Position numbers and translations under genes: made by a program. The notes under the pieces are model-generated. The model worked only from the letters and a program-made list of their open reading frames with translations, ran no database searches and was not told the DNA's origin. From Microbispora oryzae (GTDB lineage Bacteria > Actinomycetota > Actinomycetes > Streptosporangiales > Streptosporangiaceae): a DNA stretch of 64,000 nt. Below are positions 9,502 to 18,463 of the stretch, in pieces; the stretch's first letter is position 1; each line of letters starts with the position of its first letter. The DNA lies in NCBI RefSeq assembly GCF_017896165.1, contig NZ_JAFCNB010000006.1, positions 124,001-188,000 on the forward strand, given 5' to 3'.

Positions 9502-11049
9502 TCACTCCCACTCGATGGTGCCCGGGGGCTTGCTCGTCACGTCCAGGACGACCCGGTTGATCTCCCGCACCTCGTTCGTGATGCGGGTGGAGATGCGCGA
9601 CAGCACGTCGTAGGGCACGCGTGACCAGTCGGCCGTCATCGCGTCCTCGGACGTGACCGGGCGCAGCACGACCGGGTGACCGTAGGTGCGGCCGTCGCCC
9701 TGCACGCCGACCGAGCGGACGTCGGCCAGCAGCACGACCGGGCACTGCCAGATGTCGCGGTCGAGGCCGGCGCGCGACAGCTCCTCGCGGGCGATGGCGT
9801 CCGCGTCGCGCAGCACGTCGAGGCGCTCGCGGGTGACCTCGCCGATGATGCGGATGCCGAGGCCGGGGCCGGGGAACGGCTGCCGCCACACCATGGCCGA
9901 CGGCAGGCCGAGCTGCTCACCGGCCCGGCGCACCTCGTCCTTGAAGAGCGTGCGCAGCGGCTCAACCAGCTCGAACCGCAGGTCGTCCGGCAGTCCGCCG
10001 ACGTTGTGGTGGGACTTGATGTTGGCGGTGCCGGTGCCGCCGCCCGACTCGACCACGTCGGGATAGAGCGTGCCCTGCACGAGGAAGTCGACCGGGCCGT
10101 CGGCGAGGATCGCGCGCTGCTCGTCCTCGAAGACCCGGATGAACTCCCGCCCGATGATCTTGCGCTTCTCCTCGGGGTCGGTCACCCCCGACAGCGCCTT
10201 GAGGAAACGCTCGGAGGCGTCGACCACCCGCAGCTTCACGCCCGTGGCGTCGACGAAGTCGCGCTCGACCTGCTCGGCCTCGCCCTTGCGGAGCAGTCCG
10301 TGATCGACGAAGACGCAGGTGAGCCGGTCGCCGATGGCCCGCTGCACGATCGCCGCGGCCACCGCGGAGTCGACGCCGCCGGACAGGGCGCAGATGGCCC
10401 GGCCGTCGCCGATCTGGTCGCGGACGGCCGCGACGGCGTCCTCGACGATGTTGAGCATGGTCCACGACGGGCGGCAGCCGGCCGCGTCGAGGAAGTGCTT
10501 GAGCACCGCCTGGCCGTGCTCGGAGTGGAGCACCTCGGGGTGGAACTGCACGCCGTACAGGCCGCGGGAGGGGTCCTCCATCGCGGCGACGGGAGTGGCG
10601 TCGGTCGAGGCGGTGACGGCGAAGCCCTCGGGGGCGCCGACCACCGAGTCACCGTGGGACATCCACACCGTCTGCGACGCGGGCAGGCCCGCGAACAGCG
10701 CGCCCTGTTCGAGCACCCGCAGGGGCGTGCCGCCGAACTCGGCCGCGTCGGTCCTGGCGACCTGGCCGCCCAGCGCCAGGGCCATCGCCTGGAAGCCGTA
10801 GCAGATGCCGAAGGTCGGCACGCCGGTGCCGAATAGGCCGGTAGGCACGGCCGGGGCGCCCTCGGCGTACACCGACGACGGGCCGCCGGACAGGATGATC
10901 GCCTTGGGCTTCTTGGCCAGCATCTCGGCCACCGGCATCGTCGAGGGGACGATCTCGGAGTAGACGTGGCATTCACGCACCCGGCGGGCGATCAGCTGCG
11001 CGTACTGCGCGCCGAAGTCGACCACCAGGACCGTGTCGAACTCAGACAC
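9502..11049 (-). CDS. guaA: GMP synthase (glutamine-hydrolysing)
   Basis: GuaA converts XMP, glutamine and ATP to GMP, the last step of de novo guanine nucleotide synthesis. The 515-residue length is normal. Residues 1-200 are a class I glutamine amidotransferase: [20 protein letters not shown], the nucleophile motif GICYGFQ, and the His/Glu pair in GVQFHPEV. The ATP-pyrophosphatase domain carries the P-loop [12 protein letters not shown]. The dimerisation domain ends in KPPGTIEWE, the usual GuaA C-terminus. The guaB and guaB3 genes lie about 9 kb away on the same strand, as in other actinomycetes. Confidence 0.98.
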   Translation of the reverse strand: MSEFDTVLVVDFGAQYAQLIARRVRECHVYSEIVPSTMPVAEMLAKKPKAIILSGGPSSVYAEGAPAVPTGLFGTGVPTFGICYGFQAMALALGGQVARTDAAEFGGTPLRVLEQGALFAGLPASQTVWMSHGDSVVGAPEGFAVTASTDATPVAAMEDPSRGLYGVQFHPEVLHSEHGQAVLKHFLDAAGCRPSWTMLNIVEDAVAAVRDQIGDGRAICALSGGVDSAVAAAIVQRAIGDRLTCVFVDHGLLRKGEAEQVERDFVDATGVKLRVVDASERFLKALSGVTDPEEKRKIIGREFIRVFEDEQRAILADGPVDFLVQGTLYPDVVESGGGTGTANIKSHHNVGGLPDDLRFELVEPLRTLFKDEVRRAGEQLGLPSAMVWRQPFPGPGLGIRIIGEVTRERLDVLRDADAIAREELSRAGLDRDIWQCPVVLLADVRSVGVQGDGRTYGHPVVLRPVTSEDAMTADWSRVPYDVLSRISTRITNEVREINRVVLDVTSKPPGTIEWE

Positions 11050-11123
11050 CGGAAGGTACCCCCAAAGGCAGCGAGCGGTACGGCCAGTCTATCGGCGCGG
11101 TCACCCCCGCCTGATACGACCGC

Positions 11124-12830
11124 TCAGCGCTCGCCGGGGGGTGGCGGAGTGATCTCCACGATCGGCAGGCGGAGCGCCGCCGGCGCGGACGGCGGCACGA
11201 CGGGCCGGACCGGGGCGACCGGCGCGATCCTGGCGTACGGCGCGCCGAGCGGCGGGCGCGGGTCGGCCTCCTCCTTGTTGGGCCACATCGCCAGGGCCCG
11301 CTCGGCCTGCGCGGTGATCGTGAGGGACGGGTTGACCCCGAGGTTGGCCGACACGGCCGATCCGTCCACCACGTGCAGGCCCTCGTAGCCGTAGACGCGG
11401 TGGTAGGGATCGACGACCCCGGTGTCCGGCGAGTCGCCGATCACGCAGCCGCCGAGGAAGTGGGCGGTGGCCGGGATGTCGAAGAGATCGAGCCACGATC
11501 CCCCCGGAATTCCGCCGATCTCCTCCGCCGCCAGCCGGACGGCCCGGTGACCGGCCGGGATCCAGGTCGGGTTCGGTTCGCCGTGGCCCGGGCGCGCCGT
11601 CAGCCTGCGTCCCTTGAGCGACACCGTGACCGAGTTGTCCTTCGCCTGCATGACGAGGGCGATGACCGCCCGCTCGGACCAGCGCCGATGGTTGAACAGC
11701 CGGGGCACCAGGCGGGGGCGCCGCAGTGCCGCGCCGAGGAAACCCAGCCAGCGCGGCACCCGGCCGCCGCCGTCGATCAGGAGCGTGCGCAGCAGGCCCA
11801 TCGCGTTGGAGCCGTCGCCGTACCGGACCGGCTCGATGTGCGTCTCGGCGTCCGGGTGGATCGAGGAGGTGATGGCCACTCCCCGGTTGAGCCTCTCCCC
11901 CGCCGCGGTGGTCCGCTCGAAGCCCAGGAGCGCCTCGGAGTTGGTCCGCGTGAGCGCCCCCAGGCGGGACGACAGGCGGGGCAACGTGGTCGCCCGCAGC
12001 CGGTGGAGCAGGCGCTGCGTGCCGTACGTGCCGGCGGCGAATACCACCTGGCCGGCGGTCAGCGTGCGGGCGCGCCCGAACGGGCCGGTCCCGCGGGTCG
12101 TGATCTCGTAGCCGCCCTCGACGGGCCGGATCCCGGTCACGGTGGTTCCGGGGTGGACCCGCGCCCCGGCCCGCTCGGCCAGGTAGAGGTAGTTCTTGAT
12201 CAGCATGTTCTTGGCGCCGTGGCGGCAGCCGGTCATGCATTCGCCGCACTCCACGCAGCCGCGCCGCCGCGGCCCGGCCCCGCCGAAGTACGGATCGTCC
12301 ACCTCGACGCCGGGCTCGCCGAAGAAGACGCCCACCGGCGCGAGGCGGAAGGTGCCGCCCACGCCCATCCGCTCGGCCACCCGGCGCATGATCTCGTCCG
12401 CGGGGGTCACCGTGGGGTTCTCCGTCACGCCGAGCATCCGCTTCGCCTGGTCGTAGTAGGGCGCGAGCTCGGCCTTCCAGTCGGTGATGTGCCGCCACTG
12501 CGGATCGGCGAAGAACGGGTCAAGTGGTTCGTAGAGGGTGTTGCCGTAGACCAGCGACCCGCCGCCCACCCCGGCCCCCGCGAGGACCATGACGCCGCTG
12601 CGGCCGCCGAGCACGTGGATGCGCTGGATGCCCTTCATGCCGAGGGCGGGCGCCCACAGGAAGTCCCTCACGCGCCAGGAGGTCTTCGGCAGGGTCCGCT
12701 CGTCGAACCGGCGGCCCGCCTCCAGGACGCCGACCGAGTAGCCCTTCTCGACGAGCCGGAGCGCGGCCACGCTGCCGCCGAAGCCCGACCCGACCACCAC
12801 CACGTCGTAGTCCACCGGCGGGCCGCTCAC
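11124..12830 (-). CDS. GMC family FAD oxidoreductase, cholesterol-oxidase-like
   Basis: The 568-residue flavoprotein has an N-terminal dinucleotide fold (DYDVVVVGSGFGGSVAALRL), the GMC loop GAGVGGGSLVYGNTLY, and a C-terminal FAD-closing motif (GLHVVDGSAVSANLGVNPS). It resembles actinobacterial ChoD-like proteins, which lie at the same chromosomal position near guaB3 in Mycobacterium. The substrate is unproven; a sterol or other alcohol is likely. The GTG start overlaps the aldehyde dehydrogenase stop as GTGA, so the two are translationally coupled and may oxidise an alcohol to aldehyde to acid. Cysteines 192, 195, 198 and 202 form a CX2CX2CX3C set that looks ferredoxin-like, an unexplained feature. 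Confidence 0.88.
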   Translation of the reverse strand: MSGPPVDYDVVVVGSGFGGSVAALRLVEKGYSVGVLEAGRRFDERTLPKTSWRVRDFLWAPALGMKGIQRIHVLGGRSGVMVLAGAGVGGGSLVYGNTLYEPLDPFFADPQWRHITDWKAELAPYYDQAKRMLGVTENPTVTPADEIMRRVAERMGVGGTFRLAPVGVFFGEPGVEVDDPYFGGAGPRRRGCVECGECMTGCRHGAKNMLIKNYLYLAERAGARVHPGTTVTGIRPVEGGYEITTRGTGPFGRARTLTAGQVVFAAGTYGTQRLLHRLRATTLPRLSSRLGALTRTNSEALLGFERTTAAGERLNRGVAITSSIHPDAETHIEPVRYGDGSNAMGLLRTLLIDGGGRVPRWLGFLGAALRRPRLVPRLFNHRRWSERAVIALVMQAKDNSVTVSLKGRRLTARPGHGEPNPTWIPAGHRAVRLAAEEIGGIPGGSWLDLFDIPATAHFLGGCVIGDSPDTGVVDPYHRVYGYEGLHVVDGSAVSANLGVNPSLTITAQAERALAMWPNKEEADPRPPLGAPYARIAPVAPVRPVVPPSAPAALRLPIVEITPPPPGER

Positions 12831-14383
12831 TTGAGCCGGAGCCGCTTCATCGTCTTGAGCAGCCCCGCCAGGGTGTCGGCGTACCGGTCGTAGCCCATCC
12901 CGAGGACCGGCTCGAAGCCGAGCCAGGTCGCCTGGCTGGCCACGGTCTGCGCCTCCGTGTATTTGAGCAGGCCCTCCGCGCCGTGCCTGCGGCCGAGGCC
13001 GGAGGCCTTCATCCCGCCCATCGGGGCGTCGTAGGAGCCGTACGCCGCGGCGTACCCCTCGTTTATGTTGACGGTCCCGGCCCTGACGCGGGCCGCGACC
13101 CGGCGGGCCCTGGCCGGGTCGCGGGTCCAGATCGAGGCGTTGAGCCCGTAGACCGTGTCGTTGGCCTTCTCGATCGCCTCGTCCTCGCCGGCGAAACGGT
13201 AGATCGAGACCAGCGGGCCGAACGTCTCGTCCCGGCAGACGGCCATGTCGTCGGTGACGCCGTCTAGGACGGTGGGCTCGTAGAACAGCGGGCCGAGGTC
13301 GGGGCGGGCCCGCCCGCCGGTGAGCACGGTGGCCCCCTTCGCCACGGCGTCCGCGACGTGCGCGGCCACCCCGTCGAGCTGGCGGGAATGGGTGAGGGAG
13401 CCCATCTGGACGTCCCAGTCGAAGCCGGGGCCGATCCGCATGTTCCGCACCGCCCGCACGAGCTTGTCGCGGAACGCGTCGGCCGCCCCCTCCTGGACGT
13501 ACAGCCGTTCGATCGCGATGCAGAGCTGACCCGCGTTGGAGAAGCACGCCCGGATGGCCCCCTGCGCCGCGAGATCGAGGTCGGCGTCGTCGAGGACGAT
13601 CATCGGGTTCTTCCCGCCGAGCTCCAGGGAGCAGCCGATCAGCCGCCGCGCGGCCTCCTCGGCGATCCTGCGGCCGGCCCGGGTCGAGCCGGTGAACGCC
13701 ACGTAGTCGGCGCCGTCGACGAGGGGCTCGCCGATCACGTCCGGGTCCCCGACGACGACCTGCCAGATGTCCCGGGGCATGCCCAGCTCGGCGAGCAGGT
13801 CGACGACCCAGAGCGTCGACAGCGGCGTCTGGGTGTCGGGCTTGTGGACCACGGCGTTGCCGGCCAGCAGCGCAGGGACCACGTCGCCCACGCCCAGGGC
13901 GAGCGGATAGTTCCACGGGCTGATCACGGCGACCGCGCCCTTCGGGTGGCGCAGCTCGGTCACCCGGGTGGCGACGGGGAAGATCCCCTGCCGTCTCCGG
14001 GGTTCGAGCAGGCCGGGGGCCCTTCGGGCGAAGTAGAGCGTGCAGCCGGCCGCGTCGAGGAGCTCCTCGTACGCGTGGCGCCTGGCCTTGCCCGTCTCCC
14101 ACTGCACGATGTCGAGCAACTCGGCGCGGCGGTCGATGAGCGCGTCGTGGAACCGCAGGAACGGCTCGGCCCGCTCACGGGCGGGCAGCGCCGCCCAGGC
14201 CCGCTGGGCCGCCCGCGCGGTGGCGTACGCCTGGCGGACGTCCTCGGCCGTGGAGAGGGGAACCTCCGCGAGGACCTCGCCGGTGAAGGGGGCGGGGATC
14301 GCCCGCGTCTCGCCGCCGGAGGCGACGTGCCCGACAAGCCGGCTGGTCACATCCGGGTCGAACGTCCGAATCATGGCACCCAT
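12827..14383 (-). CDS. NAD(P)-dependent aldehyde dehydrogenase, succinate-semialdehyde dehydrogenase-like
   Basis: The aldehyde dehydrogenase fold is clear throughout: SPWNYPLALGVGDVVPALLAGN (Rossmann part), FTGSTRAGR, the general-base motif LELGGKNP, and the catalytic Cys in NAGQLCIAIERLYV. The sequence fits the actinobacterial succinic-semialdehyde dehydrogenase (GabD2) group that oxidises semialdehydes to acids. The start is uncertain: ATG at 14383 gives 518 residues, and another ATG 9 nt inside is equally placed. Neither has a good ribosome binding site. The C-terminal MKRLRLK end is coupled to the GMC oxidoreductase by a 4-nt overlap. The true substrate may be the aldehyde made by that partner. 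Confidence 0.88.
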   Translation of the reverse strand: MGAMIRTFDPDVTSRLVGHVASGGETRAIPAPFTGEVLAEVPLSTAEDVRQAYATARAAQRAWAALPARERAEPFLRFHDALIDRRAELLDIVQWETGKARRHAYEELLDAAGCTLYFARRAPGLLEPRRRQGIFPVATRVTELRHPKGAVAVISPWNYPLALGVGDVVPALLAGNAVVHKPDTQTPLSTLWVVDLLAELGMPRDIWQVVVGDPDVIGEPLVDGADYVAFTGSTRAGRRIAEEAARRLIGCSLELGGKNPMIVLDDADLDLAAQGAIRACFSNAGQLCIAIERLYVQEGAADAFRDKLVRAVRNMRIGPGFDWDVQMGSLTHSRQLDGVAAHVADAVAKGATVLTGGRARPDLGPLFYEPTVLDGVTDDMAVCRDETFGPLVSIYRFAGEDEAIEKANDTVYGLNASIWTRDPARARRVAARVRAGTVNINEGYAAAYGSYDAPMGGMKASGLGRRHGAEGLLKYTEAQTVASQATWLGFEPVLGMGYDRYADTLAGLLKTMKRLRLK

Positions 14384-14484
14384 GCCGGAAGAATATTCCG
14401 GAGCCCGCCTACTGGCTACTGGCTGGTAATGCGACATTAATGCGCCGGTCCGAACCGGAGGCGGTCCGGATCCGTCGTAGGGGC

Positions 14485-16422
14485 ATGAAGACATGGATGC
14501 GCACGGCGGGAGTCCTCGCCGCCGCCGGACTGCTGGTCACGGCGTGCGCCGACGGCCGTGCGACGCCCTCCCCCGGAACCGCCGACCTGACGGGGAAGGT
14601 CCGGCTCGTCTCGTACTCGGGCTGCGACGAGATGACGGCCGGGCTGCGGGAGACGACCGCGCGGAACGTGACGGCCTGGGGATTCGGACCCGGATTGATG
14701 TTCGCCCGCTCCGACGCGGCGGCCTCGGCCAAGCAGGCGACGCCCGCTCCGTCCTACTCGACGACCAACGTCCAGGAGGCCGGAGTGGACGAGCCCGACG
14801 TGATCAAAACCGACGGGAAACGGGTGATCTCGGTCTCCGCCGGGGTGCTCCGCGTGGTCGACACCGCGAGCCGGGCCGTGACCGGCACCCTGCGGCTGGT
14901 CCCCCCCGACCAGAGCTGGATGCAGGGCGACCTGCTGGTCTCCGGCGACCGCGCGCTCGTGCTGTTCCAGGGCGGCGGGGCGATCCCGTTCGGCGCGATG
15001 GCCAAGCGGCGGCCCGGCCCGGACGGCTCGATGTACTTGCTGGTGGACCTTTCGGGCCGGCCGCGGGTCCTCGGGACGCTGACGGCGCACGGCACCCACG
15101 TCGACGCCCGCCAGGTCGGCTCGACCGTGCGGATCGTGGTCCGGTCGCAGCCGGAGATCACCTTCCCGCCCCCGAAGGAGAACGCCGCGGAGAGCGAAAT
15201 GCTCGACCGCAACCGCGAGGCCGTGCGCTCCGCTCCGGCCGAGGCCTGGCAGCCTTCGTACGAGATCGAGTCGGGCGGCGCCCGCCGCACCGAGCGGGTG
15301 GGCTGCGACCAGGTCAGCCACCCGGACGAGTTCACCGGCACGTCCATGCTGACGGTCCACACGGTCGACCTGGCGGCCGACCCCGCCCAGCCCTTCGCCG
15401 CCGACACCCCGGTCGCGGTCGCCGCCGACGGCGACACCGTGTACGGGACGCGAAGCAGCCTGTACGTCACCAGCAACCCGCGCTGGTGGTTCGCCGGCCC
15501 CGCCGTCGACGTGGCAGCAGGGGCCGCGGGGGCCGCGGCGCCTGCCACGTCGGCCCCGGCCGCCCCGCCGGAGCGGACCGAGGTGCACCGGTTCGACATC
15601 GGCGGCGCCGGCGCTCCCCGCTACGTCTCCTCGGGGGCCGTCCCGGGGCGGCTGCTCAACCAGTACTCCCTGTCGGAGTACGAGGGCCGGCTGCGGGTGG
15701 CCACCACCAGCGACGCGGAGGTCTTCGGCGCGACGCCGGGGACGAGCCAGAGCGGCGTCTACGTGCTCGACGCGAACACGCTCGGCCAGGTGGGGTCGGT
15801 CACCGGCCTCGGGCGGGGCGAGCGGATCTACTCGGTCCGGTTCATCGGCGACCTCGGCTACGTGGTCACCTTCCGGCAGACCGACCCGCTGTACGCGCTT
15901 GACCTGCGGGATCCGGCCCGTCCCCGGGTGTCGGGCGAGCTGAAGATCACCGGCTACTCGGCCTACCTGCACCCCGCCGGGGACGGACGACTCATCGGGA
16001 TCGGCCAGGAGGCGAGCACGGAGGGCCGGGCGACCGGCACCCAGATCTCCCTCTTCGACGTGTCCGACCCGGCCGCGCCGACGATCCTCTCCCGGTTCCA
16101 CCAGCCCGACTCGGGCTCGGAGGCCGAGTGGGATCCGCACGCGTTCCTCTACTGGCCGGAGTCGGGCCTGGCCATGGTCCCGCTGACGAACTGGTCGCGC
16201 GGCGCCGGGGCGGCCGTCGTCCTGCGGGTCGGCGACGACGCGATCGCCGAGAAGGGCGTGATCACGCACCCGGTCCCGCCGAAGGACGGCGTGTCGGCGC
16301 CCGACCCGAGCATCCACCGCTGCCTGGTCATCGGCGACACGCTCTGGACGCTGTCCGACCTCGGGCTCAAGGTCAGCGACTCGTCGACCCTCGCCGACCG
16401 GGCCTGGATCCCGTTCGCCTGA
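14485..16422 (+). CDS. Secreted lipoprotein with beta-propeller domain
   Basis: This 645-residue protein has a lipoprotein signal (MKTWMRTAGVLAAAGLLVTAC, lipid-attachment Cys at residue 21 after the LVTA box). The mature part matches the secreted family with a C-terminal beta-propeller (PF09826/COG4880 type), visible as TTNVQEAGVDEPDVIKTDG, a family hallmark, and repeated blade-like YVVTF.QTDPLYALDL segments. A low-complexity Ala/Pro insert lies near 355-370. The molecular function of the family is unknown. An in-frame ATG 45 nt upstream exists but would place charged residues before the signal. A strong hairpin follows the stop. Confidence 0.82.
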   Translation: MKTWMRTAGVLAAAGLLVTACADGRATPSPGTADLTGKVRLVSYSGCDEMTAGLRETTARNVTAWGFGPGLMFARSDAAASAKQATPAPSYSTTNVQEAGVDEPDVIKTDGKRVISVSAGVLRVVDTASRAVTGTLRLVPPDQSWMQGDLLVSGDRALVLFQGGGAIPFGAMAKRRPGPDGSMYLLVDLSGRPRVLGTLTAHGTHVDARQVGSTVRIVVRSQPEITFPPPKENAAESEMLDRNREAVRSAPAEAWQPSYEIESGGARRTERVGCDQVSHPDEFTGTSMLTVHTVDLAADPAQPFAADTPVAVAADGDTVYGTRSSLYVTSNPRWWFAGPAVDVAAGAAGAAAPATSAPAAPPERTEVHRFDIGGAGAPRYVSSGAVPGRLLNQYSLSEYEGRLRVATTSDAEVFGATPGTSQSGVYVLDANTLGQVGSVTGLGRGERIYSVRFIGDLGYVVTFRQTDPLYALDLRDPARPRVSGELKITGYSAYLHPAGDGRLIGIGQEASTEGRATGTQISLFDVSDPAAPTILSRFHQPDSGSEAEWDPHAFLYWPESGLAMVPLTNWSRGAGAAVVLRVGDDAIAEKGVITHPVPPKDGVSAPDPSIHRCLVIGDTLWTLSDLGLKVSDSSTLADRAWIPFA

Positions 16423-16429
16423 CTGCGCT

Positions 16430-16457
16430 CCGGCGGGGGCCGCGTGGCCCTCGCCGG
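16430..16457. terminator. Hairpin between convergent genes
   Basis: A perfect 12-bp stem (one G-U pair) with a GCGT loop lies just after the beta-propeller gene and before the end of glpD. There is no T tract, as is common in actinomycetes. It probably ends transcription from both sides. Confidence 0.6.
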
Positions 16458-16491
16458 GCTCCGGCGGCCGGTGGTCAGATCAGACCGGATG

Positions 16492-18234
16492 TCAGGAGGG
16501 ACGGCGCTCCGGCGGGGCCACCGGCACGATCTCGGGCGCGCCGAGGCGGATCGCGTCGGCCGCCTGGTCGGTGTCCTCCTCCTGCGAGGCGCGTTCGGCC
16601 TCCACCCGCTTGGTGTAGTACTCCACTTCGCGCTTGACCTGCTCGTCGTCCCAGCCGAGCGGCCCGGCCATCAGCTCGGCGGCCTCCTGGGCCACCGCCG
16701 TGCCCCGGTGGAAGGTCTCGATCGAGATGCGGGTGCGCCGGGTCAGCGCGTCGTTCAGGTGCCGGGCCCCCTCGTGGGTCGCGGCGTAGACGATCTCGGC
16801 CCGGAGGTAGTCGTCGGCACCGCTCAGCGGCCGCCCGAGCGAGGGATCCTCCTCGATCAGTACGAGCAACTCGTCGATCAGTGAGCCGTACCGCTCCAGC
16901 AGGTGCTCGATCCGCGCCACGTGCAGCCCCGACGACCGCGCCAGCCGGTGCCGCGAGTTCCACAGCGCGCGGTAGCCCTCCGCGCCCACCAGCGGCACCT
17001 GGTCCGTGCACGACGGCGGGACGCGCTGGTCGAGGCCGTGCGCGACCGCGTCGACCGCGTCCGCCGCCATGACGCGGTACGTGGTGAACTTGCCCCCCGC
17101 CACCATGACCAGGCCGGGCACCGGATGGGTCACGACGTGCTCACGCGACAGCTTGGACGTCTCCTCCGACTCCCCGGCCAGCAGCGGCCGCAACCCGGCG
17201 TACACGCCCTCGACGTCGTCCCTGGTCAACGGCACGGACAGGACCGCGTTCACGTGATCGAGCAGGTAGTCGATGTCGGCCCGGGAGGCCGCCGGATGGG
17301 CCTTGTCGAGGGTCCACTCGGTGTCCGTGGTGCCGATGATCCAGTGCCGGCCCCAGGGGATCACGAACAGCACGGACTTCTCCGTCCGCATGATGATCCC
17401 GGTCACCGAGTGGATCCGGTCGCGGGGCACCACCAGGTGGATGCCCTTGGACGCGGTGACGTGGATGCGCCCGCGCCCGCCGACGAGTTGCTGGATGTCG
17501 TCGGTCCACACCCCGGTCGCGTTGACCACCTGACGCGCCCGGATGTCCAGCTCGGCCCCGGTCTCCAGGTCGCATACCCGGACGCCGGTCACCCGCTCCC
17601 CCTCCCGGAGGAACGCGATCGCCTGGACCCGGGACACGACCTCCGCGCCGTACGTCGCGGCCGTCCTGAGGGTGGTCATGACGAAGCGCGCGTCGTCGAC
17701 CTGCGCGTCCCAGTACTGCACGGCGCCGGTGAACGCGGCGCGCCGCAACGAGGGGGCCACCTGCAGCGCCCGCCGCCGGGTCAGGTGGCGGTGACCGGGC
17801 ACGCCGCGCCGGAAGCCGAAGGAGAAACCGAGCGTGTCGTAGAGCGCGAGGCCCGCGCCGATGTACGGCCGCTCCCAGCCGGGATGCGTCAGCGGGTAGA
17901 GGAACGGCACCGGCTTCACCAGGTGCGGCGCGATCCGCTGGAGCAGCATGGAGCGCTCCCGCAGCGCCTCGCGCACCAGGTCGAAGTTGAGCTGCTCCAG
18001 ATAGCGGAGCCCGCCGTGGATCAGCTTGGACGACCGCGACGACGTGCCCGAGGCGAAGTCGCGCGCCTCGACCACGCCCACCGACAGACCTCTGGTCGCG
18101 GCGTCCAGGGCGGCGCCGGCGCCGACGACGCCTCCGCCGATCACGACCACGTCGAGCTCCTGCGCCACCATGCGCGTAAGCGCGGCGGAACGTTCCGCCG
18201 GGCCCAGCCGCGCCGCGCCCATCCTCGCCGTCAT
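16492..18234 (-). CDS. glpD: FAD-dependent glycerol-3-phosphate dehydrogenase
   Basis: GlpD oxidises sn-glycerol-3-phosphate to dihydroxyacetone phosphate at the inner membrane face and passes electrons to quinone. The 580-residue protein shows the FAD motif DVVVIGGGVVGAGAALDAA, SSRSSKLIHGGLRYLEQ, a family signature, and GTTDTEW near 300. The C-terminal cap domain ends with a charged tail. ATG at 18234 follows AGGGAG at 5 nt; longer in-frame starts upstream lack a site. It faces nagA across a 229-nt divergent spacer. Together with the CDP-glycerol-type transferase at the left end it may link to glycerol-phosphate metabolism, but no direct evidence exists. Confidence 0.96.
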   Translation of the reverse strand: MTARMGAARLGPAERSAALTRMVAQELDVVVIGGGVVGAGAALDAATRGLSVGVVEARDFASGTSSRSSKLIHGGLRYLEQLNFDLVREALRERSMLLQRIAPHLVKPVPFLYPLTHPGWERPYIGAGLALYDTLGFSFGFRRGVPGHRHLTRRRALQVAPSLRRAAFTGAVQYWDAQVDDARFVMTTLRTAATYGAEVVSRVQAIAFLREGERVTGVRVCDLETGAELDIRARQVVNATGVWTDDIQQLVGGRGRIHVTASKGIHLVVPRDRIHSVTGIIMRTEKSVLFVIPWGRHWIIGTTDTEWTLDKAHPAASRADIDYLLDHVNAVLSVPLTRDDVEGVYAGLRPLLAGESEETSKLSREHVVTHPVPGLVMVAGGKFTTYRVMAADAVDAVAHGLDQRVPPSCTDQVPLVGAEGYRALWNSRHRLARSSGLHVARIEHLLERYGSLIDELLVLIEEDPSLGRPLSGADDYLRAEIVYAATHEGARHLNDALTRRTRISIETFHRGTAVAQEAAELMAGPLGWDDEQVKREVEYYTKRVEAERASQEEDTDQAADAIRLGAPEIVPVAPPERRPS

Positions 18235-18463
18235 ACGGCTCCCTCTGTACGGCTGTTGCGTCTGCCGAGGCGAATCTACCGGTGGGGAGCTACCCGAAAC
18301 TCCACGCCATTCCTCCCTTTTAGCCAAGGATCTCCGGAATTGTCAGTAAACAGGCCGCCCGGCGGAATGATCCGCCATCGCCGGATATCCGAGGGATCCG
18401 GTTCCGTACGGCCGACGCGGCCCCCCGGCGGCGGGCGGGGAGCGCGTTAGCGAAGATGTCCGC

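Noticed and set aside
12830-14102. In-frame upstream extension of the GMC oxidoreductase
   Set aside because: This part is out-of-frame reading of the aldehyde dehydrogenase gene. The GTGA overlap start fits the flavoprotein N-terminus.
18235-18463. DasR operator upstream of nagA
   Set aside because: No sequence close to the known ACTGGTCTAGACCAGT-type site was found in the spacer.
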